A stretch of 10,551 nt of DNA from CAWVWF01 sp963933885 (GTDB lineage Bacteria; Bacteroidota; Bacteroidia; Flavobacteriales_C; GCA-002722245), in NCBI GenBank assembly GCA_963933885.1, contig CAWVWF010000121.1:1-10551 (forward strand). Reading direction: 5' to 3'. This document shows positions 1 through 8,700 of the stretch, in pieces. Numbering within the stretch: the first letter of the stretch is position 1; each line of letters opens with the position of its first letter. The notes under the pieces were generated by a model. It had not been told where the DNA came from. It was given only the letters and a program-made list of their open reading frames with translations, and ran no database searches. A program made the position numbers and the translations under genes.

Positions 1-1
1 T

Positions 2-574
2 GAGGTTGTTGAAGAAGATTTTGGTCATTTATTACATCAAGCTGAATGGTTGAATATTGGAGGAGGGCACCACATTACAAAAGAAGGATATAATACTGAA
101 TTACTAATAGAACTTATTTCTCATTTAAAACAAAACTATAAAGTAGAGGTGTTTTTAGAGCCAGGAGAAGCGATTGGCTGGGAAGTAGGATGTTTGTTAA
201 GTAAAGTTGAAGATGTTGTTAAGAATGATGGTGAGTCTACAGCTATTTTAAATGTTTCTTTTTCTGCTCATATGCCAGATTGTTTAGAGATGCCCTATAA
301 ACCGAATGTTATAAATGAGACTGAAACTGGTGAGGAATATACATTAGGTGGTAACACCTGTATGAGTGGTGATTTCGTTAAAGGGTTTTCTTTTAAGGAG
401 GAATTAAAAGTAAATGATCCAGTTATTTTCAAAGACATGATACATTATACCTTTGTAAAGACTTCATTTTTTAATGGTGTAAAACACCCTTCTATAGGAA
501 TGATAACAAAAGAAAATGAGTTTAAACTTTTAAAGTCTTTTAGCTACGAGGATTATAAATACAGATTATCATAG
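2..574 (+). CDS. nspC: Carboxynorspermidine/carboxyspermidine decarboxylase, C-terminal part (5' truncated by window edge)
   Basis: This is the C-terminal 190 residues of a PLP-dependent fold-III decarboxylase. NspC removes CO2 from carboxynorspermidine or carboxyspermidine, the last step of the aspartate-semialdehyde route to (nor)spermidine in the cytoplasm. The reading frame is open to the left edge, so the start lies outside the window; the TTG at 50 is an internal Leu codon. Visible family motifs are NIGGGHH (visible residues 18-24), the PLP-phosphate loop EPGEA (53-57), HMPDCLEMPYKP (90-101), and the Cys-loop GGNTCMSGD (Cys about 120, Asp about 124), equivalent to the catalytic Cys/Asp loop of ornithine decarboxylase. 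A Tyr plus FNG segment near residues 149-158 completes the active-site end. The protein ends normally with TAG. The length fits the second half of a protein of roughly 370-400 residues. No damage is seen. I am confident of the family; which carboxy-polyamine it prefers cannot be read from this fragment. Confidence 0.93.
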   Translation, partial: EVVEEDFGHLLHQAEWLNIGGGHHITKEGYNTELLIELISHLKQNYKVEVFLEPGEAIGWEVGCLLSKVEDVVKNDGESTAILNVSFSAHMPDCLEMPYKPNVINETETGEEYTLGGNTCMSGDFVKGFSFKEELKVNDPVIFKDMIHYTFVKTSFFNGVKHPSIGMITKENEFKLLKSFSYEDYKYRLS

Positions 575-576
575 AC

Positions 577-612
577 AAAAAAAATAGGATGTCTGTGTGA
601 AGGACATCCTAT
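577..612 (-). terminator. Intrinsic terminator of the 74-aa minus-strand gene
   Basis: A perfect 10-bp stem (584-593 with 603-612, ATAGGATGTC against GACATCCTAT) has a 9-nt loop. On the minus strand it is followed by eight T (complement of the A run at 577-584). It lies about 28 nt beyond the stop of the minus-strand gene and starts 2 nt after the nspC stop. On the plus side there is no T tract, so it should be mainly a minus-strand terminator, though the hairpin could also protect the nspC mRNA 3' end. Confidence 0.85.
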
Positions 613-640
613 GTTGCTATAATTGTGGTGTGTGTGAAGG

Positions 641-865
641 CTATTTTAATAATTCTGCATGAATTACATCATCAATTGAAACTTGAAATCCAGCTGAAAT
701 TAAATTCTCTTTTTGTCTTTGTTTATACTCACGCGCAGTGGCAAAGTAATATATCGAGTTCTTAAATAACTTTGATTCCCAAATAACTCCGAAAACTTTT
801 TTACCATTTCTAAATACAAATTTACAAGGTCTTTGTTCATAATATTTAAATTTAGTTTTTTCCAT
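641..865 (-). CDS. Small conserved-looking protein of unknown function (74 aa)
   Basis: I do not recognise this gene. It encodes a basic, aromatic-rich soluble protein with no signal peptide or membrane segment. Residues about 13-42 alternate hydrophobic and polar residues around RNGKKVFGVIW and IYYFATAREY, a pattern that would suit a small five-strand beta-barrel (SH3/Sm-like), followed by a Lys/Gln-rich helix and a short hydrophobic C-terminal helix. This fold idea is inference only. The ATG at 863-865 is the first in frame and has no clear Shine-Dalgarno site, as usual in Bacteroidota. The gene has its own strong terminator downstream and a long leaderless-looking region upstream, so it is a single-gene unit convergent with nspC and divergent from the sigma factor. 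I found no TAnnTTTG promoter for it. The dedicated terminator and codon use like its neighbours support a real gene. Confidence 0.75.
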   Translation of the reverse strand: MEKTKFKYYEQRPCKFVFRNGKKVFGVIWESKLFKNSIYYFATAREYKQRQKENLISAGFQVSIDDVIHAELLK

Positions 866-882
866 TTTCAGTGGTTTTAGGG

Positions 883-935
883 GGTGTATAAGTTAACGTA
901 TCCTTTTTTATAAAAGTTTGGATAACTTATGCACA
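883..935. other. Cluster of DnaA-box-like 9-mers (candidate origin or DnaA-controlled region)
   Basis: Three DnaA-box-like 9-mers lie within 53 nt of the divergent intergenic region. TTATGCACA at 927-935 (+) is an exact match to TTATNCACA. TTATCCAAA on the minus strand at 917-925 has one mismatch and is the same 9-mer as the E. coli oriC R3 box. TTATACACC on the minus strand at 883-891 has one mismatch. The first and last boxes are embedded in an inverted repeat (ATAAGTTA 888-895, TAACTTAT 923-930). Immediately to the right, 957-997 is almost entirely A/T and could serve as an unwinding element. The flanking genes diverge, so both are transcribed away from the site. It could also be a DnaA-regulated promoter region or coincidence. 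Confidence 0.4.
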
Positions 936-1026
936 GGGTGTTGATATCTTTGTTGCAACTAATAAAACAGGGATAAATAAAAATAAAATTATTTTTCGTT
1001 GTATCTTTTCGCCGTCAATTGCATTA

Positions 1027-1034
1027 TAGATTTG
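1027..1034 (+). promoter_or_regulatory. Possible -7 element of the sigma-factor gene promoter
   Basis: TAGATTTG matches the Bacteroidota -7 consensus TAnnTTTG exactly and lies 26 nt before the ATG, giving a short leader of about 20 nt. The nearest upstream TTG that could act as -33 (999-1001) is 25 nt away, longer than the usual spacing of about 19, so the call is tentative. Confidence 0.4.
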
Positions 1035-1060
1035 TAAATCCGATAGTAAAGAATTTGTAA

Positions 1061-1630
1061 ATGATAAATAAAGAGTTTCATAAAACCGAAGTGCAGATTA
1101 ATTCTGAGCAAGAGGATATTGAAGCTGCAAAGAATGATACTAAAAACTTTGAAGTATTATACAATAGATATCACGAACAGATATTTAGGTATTTATACGC
1201 AAGAGTTGATAATCAGCATTTAGCGGCGGATCTATGTTCTCAGGTATTTTATAAAGCAATGCTAAACCTTGAAAACTATAGTTACAAAGGAGTACCTTTT
1301 GCTTCTTGGTTGTATAGAATTGCTTTTAATGAAATGAACATGCATTTCAGAAGAAATAGTAAGGATAGAACGATAAATATTGATTCAACTAATGTTTGTG
1401 AGTTAGAGGAAGAGATTGAGGAGCAAGAATCGGAAGAAAACAAGGAGCATTTGTTAAAAGCTTTAAGTGGATTGCCCGAGGATCAGTTAAGTTTGATTGA
1501 AATGAGATATTTTGAAAAAATGTCATTTAATCAAATTGCCCAGATAATGGGAATTACTGAGAACAATGCTAAAGTTAAAGTCTATAGGACTTTAGATAAA
1601 ATTAAAAAAGTGTTTAAAATTAAGTCATGA
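1061..1630 (+). CDS. ECF-type RNA polymerase sigma factor (sigma-70 family)
   Basis: The protein (189 aa) has the two-domain layout of ECF sigma factors. Residues about 30-98 form the sigma-2 region, with LYNRYHEQIFRYLYAR (core-RNAP and -10 binding helices), ADLCSQVFYKAM, and FASWLYRIAFNEMNMHFRR. An acidic linker runs through residues 107-128. Residues about 130-183 form sigma-4, with LSGLPEDQLSLIEMRYFE and a helix-turn-helix at about 154-181 (MSFNQIAQIMGI then KVKVYRTLDKIKK) that would read the -35/-33 element. There is no extra C-terminal domain. It directs RNA polymerase in the cytoplasm to its own promoter set. The downstream gene starts inside its last codons (ATGA overlap), so the two are translationally coupled and very likely one regulatory unit. 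The ATG at 1061 is the first in frame and fits the family length. Target genes cannot be read from the sequence. SigP-like control of type IX secretion is an attractive parallel but is not shown. Confidence 0.93.
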   Translation: MINKEFHKTEVQINSEQEDIEAAKNDTKNFEVLYNRYHEQIFRYLYARVDNQHLAADLCSQVFYKAMLNLENYSYKGVPFASWLYRIAFNEMNMHFRRNSKDRTINIDSTNVCELEEEIEEQESEENKEHLLKALSGLPEDQLSLIEMRYFEKMSFNQIAQIMGITENNAKVKVYRTLDKIKKVFKIKS

Positions 1631-2583
1631 GAAACGTAAATATAGATAGGGACCCGATGTCAAGTGAAGATGTTTCTTCTTATAAGGATTTTAAAAGTAT
1701 TCTTAAGAAGCACGCTCAGACAACAAACGATTTAAATAAAATTAATTCAAGTAAATCTGCTGGTTGGTATTTAACTAGAGGAGGAGCTGTTGCTTTAGTC
1801 GCTTTTGCTTCAGGTTTATTCTTTATGGATAACAATAAGGAAGAGGATGTTGTAAATGCAATTCCTGTAACTGTTATTGAAGATGTTGCTAAGGTTGAAG
1901 ATAAGAAAGTTGTAAAAGCTAAAGTTGAATGGACGGTTATGTTGAATTCGGCAAAGGATCCAATTCACGAACATTTTGATTTTGATGAGTTGTCTTCTGA
2001 GAGAATTGAATATATTCAATTTGGAGAAAGCAAATCAATTAAAACTTTACTACCTACTATTAATCCTTCTGATCTTGAGTACGCTAAGGATAAAAAGATA
2101 TTTAGAGTCAGTACAGGTTTTTCACTAAAAATAAGTGCTAATAAAAGCTTGTTTAAAATGGAAAAAGGGAATTGGGTGAAGATTGATCACCATCCTTATG
2201 AGTTTAAAAAGTTAGTTAAGCCTAAGAAGATGGAGGTTGGTAAACCAGGAATTAGAATTGATGTTGTAGGTTTCGGTAAAGAGTTTCAAGAATTTGAAAA
2301 TATGATATGGCAACCTTTGCAATCTGAGGATTTAGATGCTTCGTTTTTTGACTATGAATGGCCAGATGGTTCGATTGTAGAAACGAATACTCAAGGAATT
2401 TATAACATTACTCTAGTAGATGGTGAAATGGTTAAACAATTCTATGGTTATCCTGTACTTCAGAAATATGCTTACAAGAAAGCGATAAAGGAATACACTA
2501 AAAAATTAGTAAAACAACAAGACTTAATGAAGAAAGCACCAAAAGCTTTCGATATTGAAAAGGGAATCTATACGATAGAATAA
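1627..2583 (+). CDS. Single-pass membrane protein, putative anti-sigma factor or sigma regulator
   Basis: I do not recognise a named family. The 318-aa protein has a polar N-terminal tail of about 45 residues containing an amphipathic stretch (about 20-37), then a membrane segment at about 52-67 (GGAVALVAFASGLFFM) preceded by Arg51. By the positive-inside rule the tail is cytoplasmic. The remaining 250 residues would be periplasmic: an acidic/lysine spacer (about 68-98), then a mixed beta-rich region with aromatic motifs such as FENMIWQPL, FFDYEWPDGS and YGYPVLQKYAY, and a lysine-rich C-terminal helix. It starts within the last codons of the sigma-factor gene (ATGA at 1627-1630), the usual arrangement for an ECF sigma factor and its membrane-bound anti-sigma partner. 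That position and topology are the whole basis for the functional guess. No zinc-binding HxxxCxxC anti-sigma motif is visible in the short tail. A strong terminator follows. Another possibility is an envelope protein co-expressed with the sigma factor. Confidence 0.8.
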   Translation: MRNVNIDRDPMSSEDVSSYKDFKSILKKHAQTTNDLNKINSSKSAGWYLTRGGAVALVAFASGLFFMDNNKEEDVVNAIPVTVIEDVAKVEDKKVVKAKVEWTVMLNSAKDPIHEHFDFDELSSERIEYIQFGESKSIKTLLPTINPSDLEYAKDKKIFRVSTGFSLKISANKSLFKMEKGNWVKIDHHPYEFKKLVKPKKMEVGKPGIRIDVVGFGKEFQEFENMIWQPLQSEDLDASFFDYEWPDGSIVETNTQGIYNITLVDGEMVKQFYGYPVLQKYAYKKAIKEYTKKLVKQQDLMKKAPKAFDIEKGIYTIE

Positions 2584-2602
2584 GAGTAACAAGCCCCAGT
2601 AT

Positions 2603-2639
2603 AAAAGGTAGTTTCATTTAATGAGCTACCTTTTTTTTT
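2603..2639 (+). terminator. Intrinsic terminator of the sigma-factor operon
   Basis: A 9-bp stem, AAAAGGTAG (2603-2611) with CTACCTTTT (2626-2634), is extended inward by a TCAT/ATGA helix and followed by a run of nine T (2631-2639). It lies 20 nt after the stop of the membrane-protein gene. It separates the regulatory pair from the giant gene downstream. Confidence 0.88.
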
Positions 2640-2669
2640 GTCTAATCGTCATACTAGTTATTTTTTGAT

Positions 2670-2703
2670 ACTTGTTTTCTCAATGAACTCTATGAAAACA
2701 GGT
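2670..2703. promoter_or_regulatory. Inverted repeat touching the -33 element, possible operator
   Basis: ACTTGTTTTC (2670-2679) and GAAAACAGGT (2694-2703) form a 10-bp inverted repeat with one G-T wobble and a 14-nt centre. Its right end shares base 2703 with the TTG of the promoter below. No T tract follows, so it is not a terminator. The position would suit an activator or repressor site; the binding protein is unknown. Confidence 0.35.
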
Positions 2704-2732
2704 TGTTTGAACCCTAAATTATGCTATATTTG
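2703..2732 (+). promoter_or_regulatory. Promoter of the giant TPR/PD40/SPOR gene
   Basis: TTG (2703-2705), a 19-nt spacer and TATATTTG (2725-2732) match the housekeeping Bacteroidota promoter (TTG, about 19 nt, TAnnTTTG). The expected start site near 2739-2740 gives a leader of about 25 nt. The leader is A/T-rich, without a Shine-Dalgarno site. This indicates the giant gene is transcribed separately from the sigma-factor pair. Confidence 0.65.
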
Positions 2733-2764
2733 TTGCTGTATTAAACTTGAATTTTAATTAAACA

Positions 2765-5700
2765 ATGCAAAAAAGCAAATGGCTAAATAGCTTACTTGCT
2801 TTATTGGTGGTTTTTATTTCTTTTTCAGCCTTTACAGGAGATTTTGAAACTGAAGAGGATTTAATAAAAACAGCCAATAAACACTTCTCAAAAGGAGAGT
2901 ACACTCAGTGCGTTGAGTTGTTCTCCCAATTGGTTAGTAATCACCCTCAAGACCCCAATTACAATTTTAAATATGGTACATGTTTATTGTTTTCTACAGA
3001 AGACAAGGAACAGGCTATTCGTTTTTTAAAATTTGCGATTAATAAAGGTGGTGAAGTGGAGCCTGAAGCATATTTCTTTTATGGTAGGGCACTTCATTTA
3101 AATTATCAGTTTTCAAAAGCAAAAGCACAATACATAAAATTTCGATCAACAGTAAAACCGAAGGTGTCTGCCAAGAAGGGAATTGTAGCATATATTACAC
3201 AATGTTCATCAGCTGAAAGGTTGATTGATGACATTCAACAAATAAATGTAGTTAATAAGAAAAAAGTAAATAAATCTGAATTTTTCAGATCCTATAGATT
3301 GGGGTCGATGAAGAGAAATATTATTGTTAAGCCAGAGGAGTTTCAGACTAAAGAGGATAAGAAAGCAAACGAGTATTCTTTGATTGTTCATAATCCAATG
3401 AATGAAGTTATATATGTTTCTGGGTATAATAAGAAGGATGGAATGGGAGGTAAGGATATTTTTAAAATTCAAAAAATGCCCGATGGTACTTTTAGCGAGC
3501 CAATTAATGTTGGTCCAAGTATAAACACAGCACAAGATGAGGATTTCCCTTATTTACACCCAAATGGAAGAGTATTGTATTTTGCTTCAAAGGGACATAA
3601 TAGTATTGGTGGATATGATGTTTTTCGAAGTGAGTTAGATACATTGTTGAATTTATGGGGGAATGCAGTAAACGTTGGGTTTGCAGTGAACTCTCCTGAC
3701 GATGACGTTTTATATGTGAGCGATATGGATGAAAATATCGCATATTTTGCATCCTCTAGAGAGAACAAACAAGGTGAGATAACAGTCTATAAAATATTAC
3801 CAAATAATAGTAACGTACCAGCCGTGATAGTTCAGGGTGAGATTCTAATAAAAGGAAGTACTCAAAACAAAGCTAAAGTAGTCGTTTATGATGAGGAAGG
3901 AGAAGAGGTAGGGGTTTATACCTCTCAACAACAATCCGGAGCCTTTACTATGACGCTAGAAGAAAGCACAACTTTCTCAATAGGGATTAGAGCACCTGGT
4001 AAGCCAGAAGAAAAAGTGACATTAATTGTCCCGGCTAAAGCAGACGAATCTATCATCTCTAAAAAGTTTGTTATAGAAAATGGTAAACTAAGTTTAGTTG
4101 ATAATTCCGCTTTACTTGCAAATGCTGAATACAAGAAGAAAATTATTGCTGAGAGTGCTAGGCTTAACGTAAATCAATCAAAAGATGTAGAGTTTAATAC
4201 TAAGATTGAAAAGAAAGAAATTAAAACAACACCTGTTGTAGACGAAGTGGCAGATGTTGAAACGGATGTTGTTGATGAAGCGATAGATTTAACTGCAAGT
4301 GCTCAGGAGGAGTTGGATGAAATAACTGCAGCAGAGAAGAAGATTAAGAAACAAATAGATGCGACTTACTTTGTTGCTCAGAAAAAGAAAATAAAATCTA
4401 ATCTTATTAAAGATGAGATAGAAGAATTATCTGAAGAGTTAGCTGATGCATACAGTGAGAGCGATAAGAAAATTAAAAGAGATGAGATTACAAAAAAGCA
4501 AAAGGACCTAAGAGTAAATACTACCGAGGCGGTTTCGGCACTTGAAGTCGCTCAAGTAAAAGAGAAGGAGTTAAGAATAAAAGCGAAAGAAAGAGAATCT
4601 GCAGAGGCTTATTTAAATGCAGTAAAAAAAGCTGAAAAATCAGGTAATAGTTCAGCTTCGATAGCAGCTCTTGAGAAAGCCAGGGATAATTTAGATGTTA
4701 TTCAAGAGGATATCAAAAGAATGAAAGAGGACGATGGTTCTGCTAAAACTTTTGCCAAAATTGATGCAGCTAAAAAGAATGTAGCAGATAAAGAATTGGC
4801 CTTAGATATTGTAGAAACTGATATAAGTGATATTAAAAGAGAGAAAAAGGATTTATTAGATCAAGCTGAATCTACTAGAAATAAAGGTTTAAAAGAGGAA
4901 CTAAAACTTCAAGTAAAAGAATTAGATCAGGAGTCAAAATATAAAGTAGTAGAACAAGATGTAGCGAAAGCTGCTTTAACAGAAGCTCGATCTGAATTAG
5001 ATGTGTTAGAATCTTCAAAAAACATTTTTGCTGAAATAAATGAAGAAGCAGAGGATGAAGGATTGGTAATGATGAGTGAAACTCAGAAGACTAAAATTCA
5101 AGAAGAAGTTGCGTTTGTTGAACAAGAAGCTGAGGCAAATAAGAAAAAGACTGAACAAGATAGAATTGCTAAAGAAAAAGCAGAGAAGGATAGAATAAAA
5201 GCGATTGAAGCAGAACAACTAGCACTTTCAGTTAAAACAAATTCAGTTGATGAAATAAATGAAGAAATTGATAAGGTAACAAAAGCGGGTGAAGTTACAA
5301 ATGAAGAGCAGTATAGTGATGAGTTGAAGAAAGCAGAAATTAAAAAACAGGAGCTTGCATCTATAAGAGAGGAGAAAGACTTGATGGAGCTTAGTTTAAA
5401 TGGTCCAGGAAGTTCACGTGAGAAAAAGAGTATTCAAAAGAAGATAGATGAATTGGCTACTCAGGAAGTTGAGGCGATAAAAGAAATAAGGACTTATGTT
5501 GATAAAGCTAAAGAACAAGAAGAGATACTTACTGAAGAAGAGAAAAGTGCGAATTCTGAAAAAATTGAAGCATTAGCTTCATTAGAAGAAACTATTGTTG
5601 AGATTGAGAAAGTTCAAGAAGAGGAAGAATTATTAGTTACAGAAACAGAAACAGAAACAGGATCAGAAGTTTCATCAGAAGAGGAGATAGTGGTAGATGA

Positions 5701-8700
5701 AGTTCCAGAAGTTGCTACTGAGAAGATTGTTGTTGATGTTGAAACAGCTACTGATAATGAAATCGATAATATAGTTTCTAATCAAACAAAAATTAGAAGC
5801 TACGATTTTTCTACAGATAATAACTGGGACGGAGTTGAAGATAAGATTGATGAAATAAGTAAATTAAAGAAAGAGGCGATCGAGCTTTTAAAGGAAAGTA
5901 ATATAGCTCAAATAGAATCTGAGAAAAAAGGAGGGAAATCATCTTCTTCTGCTGATAAGTTAAAAGAAAAGGCAATTGAGAAATTATTTGATGCTTCTGA
6001 AATTGAAGGAGAAATTCATGCTAAAGAGTTTTCTGCCAATCGTGAGATTTTAGAAAAAGAGATATTTAAGAATAAAGACATGTCTACTGATCAGCTTAAA
6101 AACAAAGCTAAAGAAGTAAGCGATTTGTGGACAAAAGCAAGTGTGAGACGTGCTATTGCTGATGAATCTAAAGATGAGACAGAGCGTGTTAAGCTTATTA
6201 ATGAAGCAGGTGAATTAGAGAAGGCAGCTTTAGATGCTCAAAAAGAATTGAGTTTAGATATAGATTCTAGGAAAGAGGTTGTTGCTTTATTAGAGTCAGA
6301 AAAACTAGCAGAAGCCGAAAAAGAAGCAATTGCTATAGCTCAAACAAAAGCAATAGCAGAAAAGGCTGCAATGACTTTAGCTCAAGAAAAGGCAGATGAA
6401 TTAGCAGTACAAGAGTTAGCAGATGCTCAAGCTTCAGCAACTGCATCAGTTGAAGGATCAACAGAAACATCAGTTGAAGGATCAACAGAAACGTCAGTTG
6501 AAGGATCAACAGAAACGTCAGTTGAAGGATCAACAGAAACGTCAGTTGAAGGATCAACAGAAACGAAAGAGATAAATACTCAATTAACTGATGTTACTCC
6601 AAAAGGTACTTCTGCTGAAACTCAAAATACAGAATTAACTTCAACAGGAAGTAAGAACGGGGATTCAGAATCTACTACTTCAGAAACGGGATCTACAAGT
6701 GAAGCGTCAAACCAAACTACTCAGAGAAGTAATTTGACTTCAGAACAAACAGCTACTCCGTCTACAAGTAAAAACAATGTCGATCTTACGAGTTATGATA
6801 AAGAGAATCCAAGTAAGAAAGCAATAGCTTCAGGAAATGAGGTAGGATACGGAATAAAGAGGGAAAGGGGATTTGAGTATGGTCCAAGTTCAAAAACGAA
6901 ACTAGAATTAGCAGCAGCTGAAAAATTAGAAAACGAAGCTGTTGATTACTATTATCAAGCAGCGGCTTTAAAAGAAAAGGCGAATGATAATCCTTATGAT
7001 GCTAAGAAATTGAATAAGGAAGCTGGAAAGCTATTGAAAAAAGGAAAGAAAGTTCAGGACGAAGCAAACATTCAATATCAAAAAGTAAACGCTGCTGAAA
7101 TTAAATACAATGATGATGAGATTGCTTTTTCTTTAGAGAATGATGATATCGTTAAATCTGATTCAGCTAAATTAATAGTAAGAGAGGCGAACAAAATTTT
7201 TGACAAAGCGCTTGCGATTAGAAAAACAGCCAGTAAAGAAAAGGATAGTAATAAATCTTCGGAATTAATTAATGAAGCTTATCAATTAGAGTTAAAAGCG
7301 ATAGAAAAACAAAATTATGTTTTAAGTGGAGAGTTAGATGGTGAAGAGGAAACGGAGTTTGAGGATGTTGTGGTTAATACAGTAAAGGAAGAAGAAAATG
7401 AGTATACAAAGAAAGCTGCTAATTTGAGGGTTTTGGCTGATGAAGAATCTAATGAAAGTAAAAAACAAACATTGTTCGTAGAAGCTAGGCGTTATCAATT
7501 GGCTGGTAATACTAAGCGAACTAAGAGAATGCAAAATGAATTAACTGCTGATAAAATCGTTTATGAAAACAATACGAATTTTATAAAAACTGCAAGAAAA
7601 CAATCTAACAATAACACACCTGCAAACAAAGCTTACGACTTAGAATTAGAGGCAGACAGTTTATTCGCTTTAGCTGAAGCTGTAAGAATTAAATCATCTA
7701 ATAATTCAGATCAGGTTTCTAGAATTGAGCAAATAGAAGAATCAAAAGAGTTAATGGCTGAGGCTAAAGAAACTCAAGCTTCAGCGGTAAGGAAATATCA
7801 GGAAAGTAAATCAGCACCTGATGAGCCAAACTTTATAGCTAAGTTTAGAGATGAACAAGAGGAAGAAGTTATAGCTAACACAGGAACTACTGATCCAGCA
7901 GTAGAGATAGAGAAACCGGAAGAGATTACTAGTGTAGTTGAAGAGGAAGAGGTACCAGTAGAGGTGGTTGAAATTATTGAAGAAATTCCTATAGAAATTG
8001 CTATTGAGGAAGAAGAGGTTGTAGAAACAGAAACTGTTCAAGTTAATGTAAAGCAGGTTTCAACTGAAGAAACAAATACAACTGTAGTTGAGGAGGTTGT
8101 TAGAGAAACAGAAATAACGGAAGAAGTTGCTGTAACTCAAAATTCAGTTGAAGAAACGGGTACGTCTTCTAAAGGTATTTCTGCTCCTGCAGGAGTTCAA
8201 ATGGTAAAGGATAGTTACAAGAGTTTAACTGTTGATGCAAAAACTATCGAAATGCAAGAAGTTGCAAGAGTAGAGCGAATAGAGGTTCTGAAAATTCAAT
8301 CAATTGACAACAAGAATAAGTCAGAAGAATTGTTGTCTACTGTTGATGCAATGGAAGATGAGAATGAAATTATGCAAACAATTGCAAAAGCAAATACATA
8401 TAGAAATAAAGGTGAAGCAGAAGAAGTTGAAGCAAAAAATGAAGAAATCATTTTAAAGAATAACATTGCAGAAGGGGCTGCAATGAGAAGGGAAGCTGAA
8501 TTGATTTTAGATGGTTTAAGGCCAGATATCAAAAAAGATATTTTAGCTGAAGAAGAAAACTCTTCTCCTGAATTAAAGAAGATTCAAGAGTTCTTAGCTC
8601 AAGAGAGTGTTGATGTTGCTAGCGTTGATCCTATTGTTAACGTTGATCCAGTTGATAATACACCCATTGACAATATAGCAGTAGATAATTCATCAGTTGA

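Noticed and set aside
50..574. TTG at 50 as the start of a 174-aa gene
   Set aside because: The same frame is open to base 2 and the upstream residues continue the NspC sequence, so the TTG is an internal Leu codon and the gene is truncated by the window.
577..612. Hairpin as a plus-strand terminator of nspC
   Set aside because: On the plus strand the stem is followed by GTTGCTATAATTG, not a T run; the T run exists only in the minus direction.
3209..4134. Several minus-strand open frames inside the PD40 and CRD coding region
   Set aside because: They are antisense to a well-supported domain-coding frame, have no recognisable motifs and overlap one another.
6333..6557. Minus-strand 74-aa Leu-rich open frame
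   Set aside because: It is the antisense reading of the tandem repeat (Leu-Gln-Leu-Thr-Phe pattern) and an artefact of the coding strand's composition.
6446..6565. CRISPR array
   Set aside because: The units are contiguous, 24 nt, without spacers, and code in frame for an octapeptide within a long gene.
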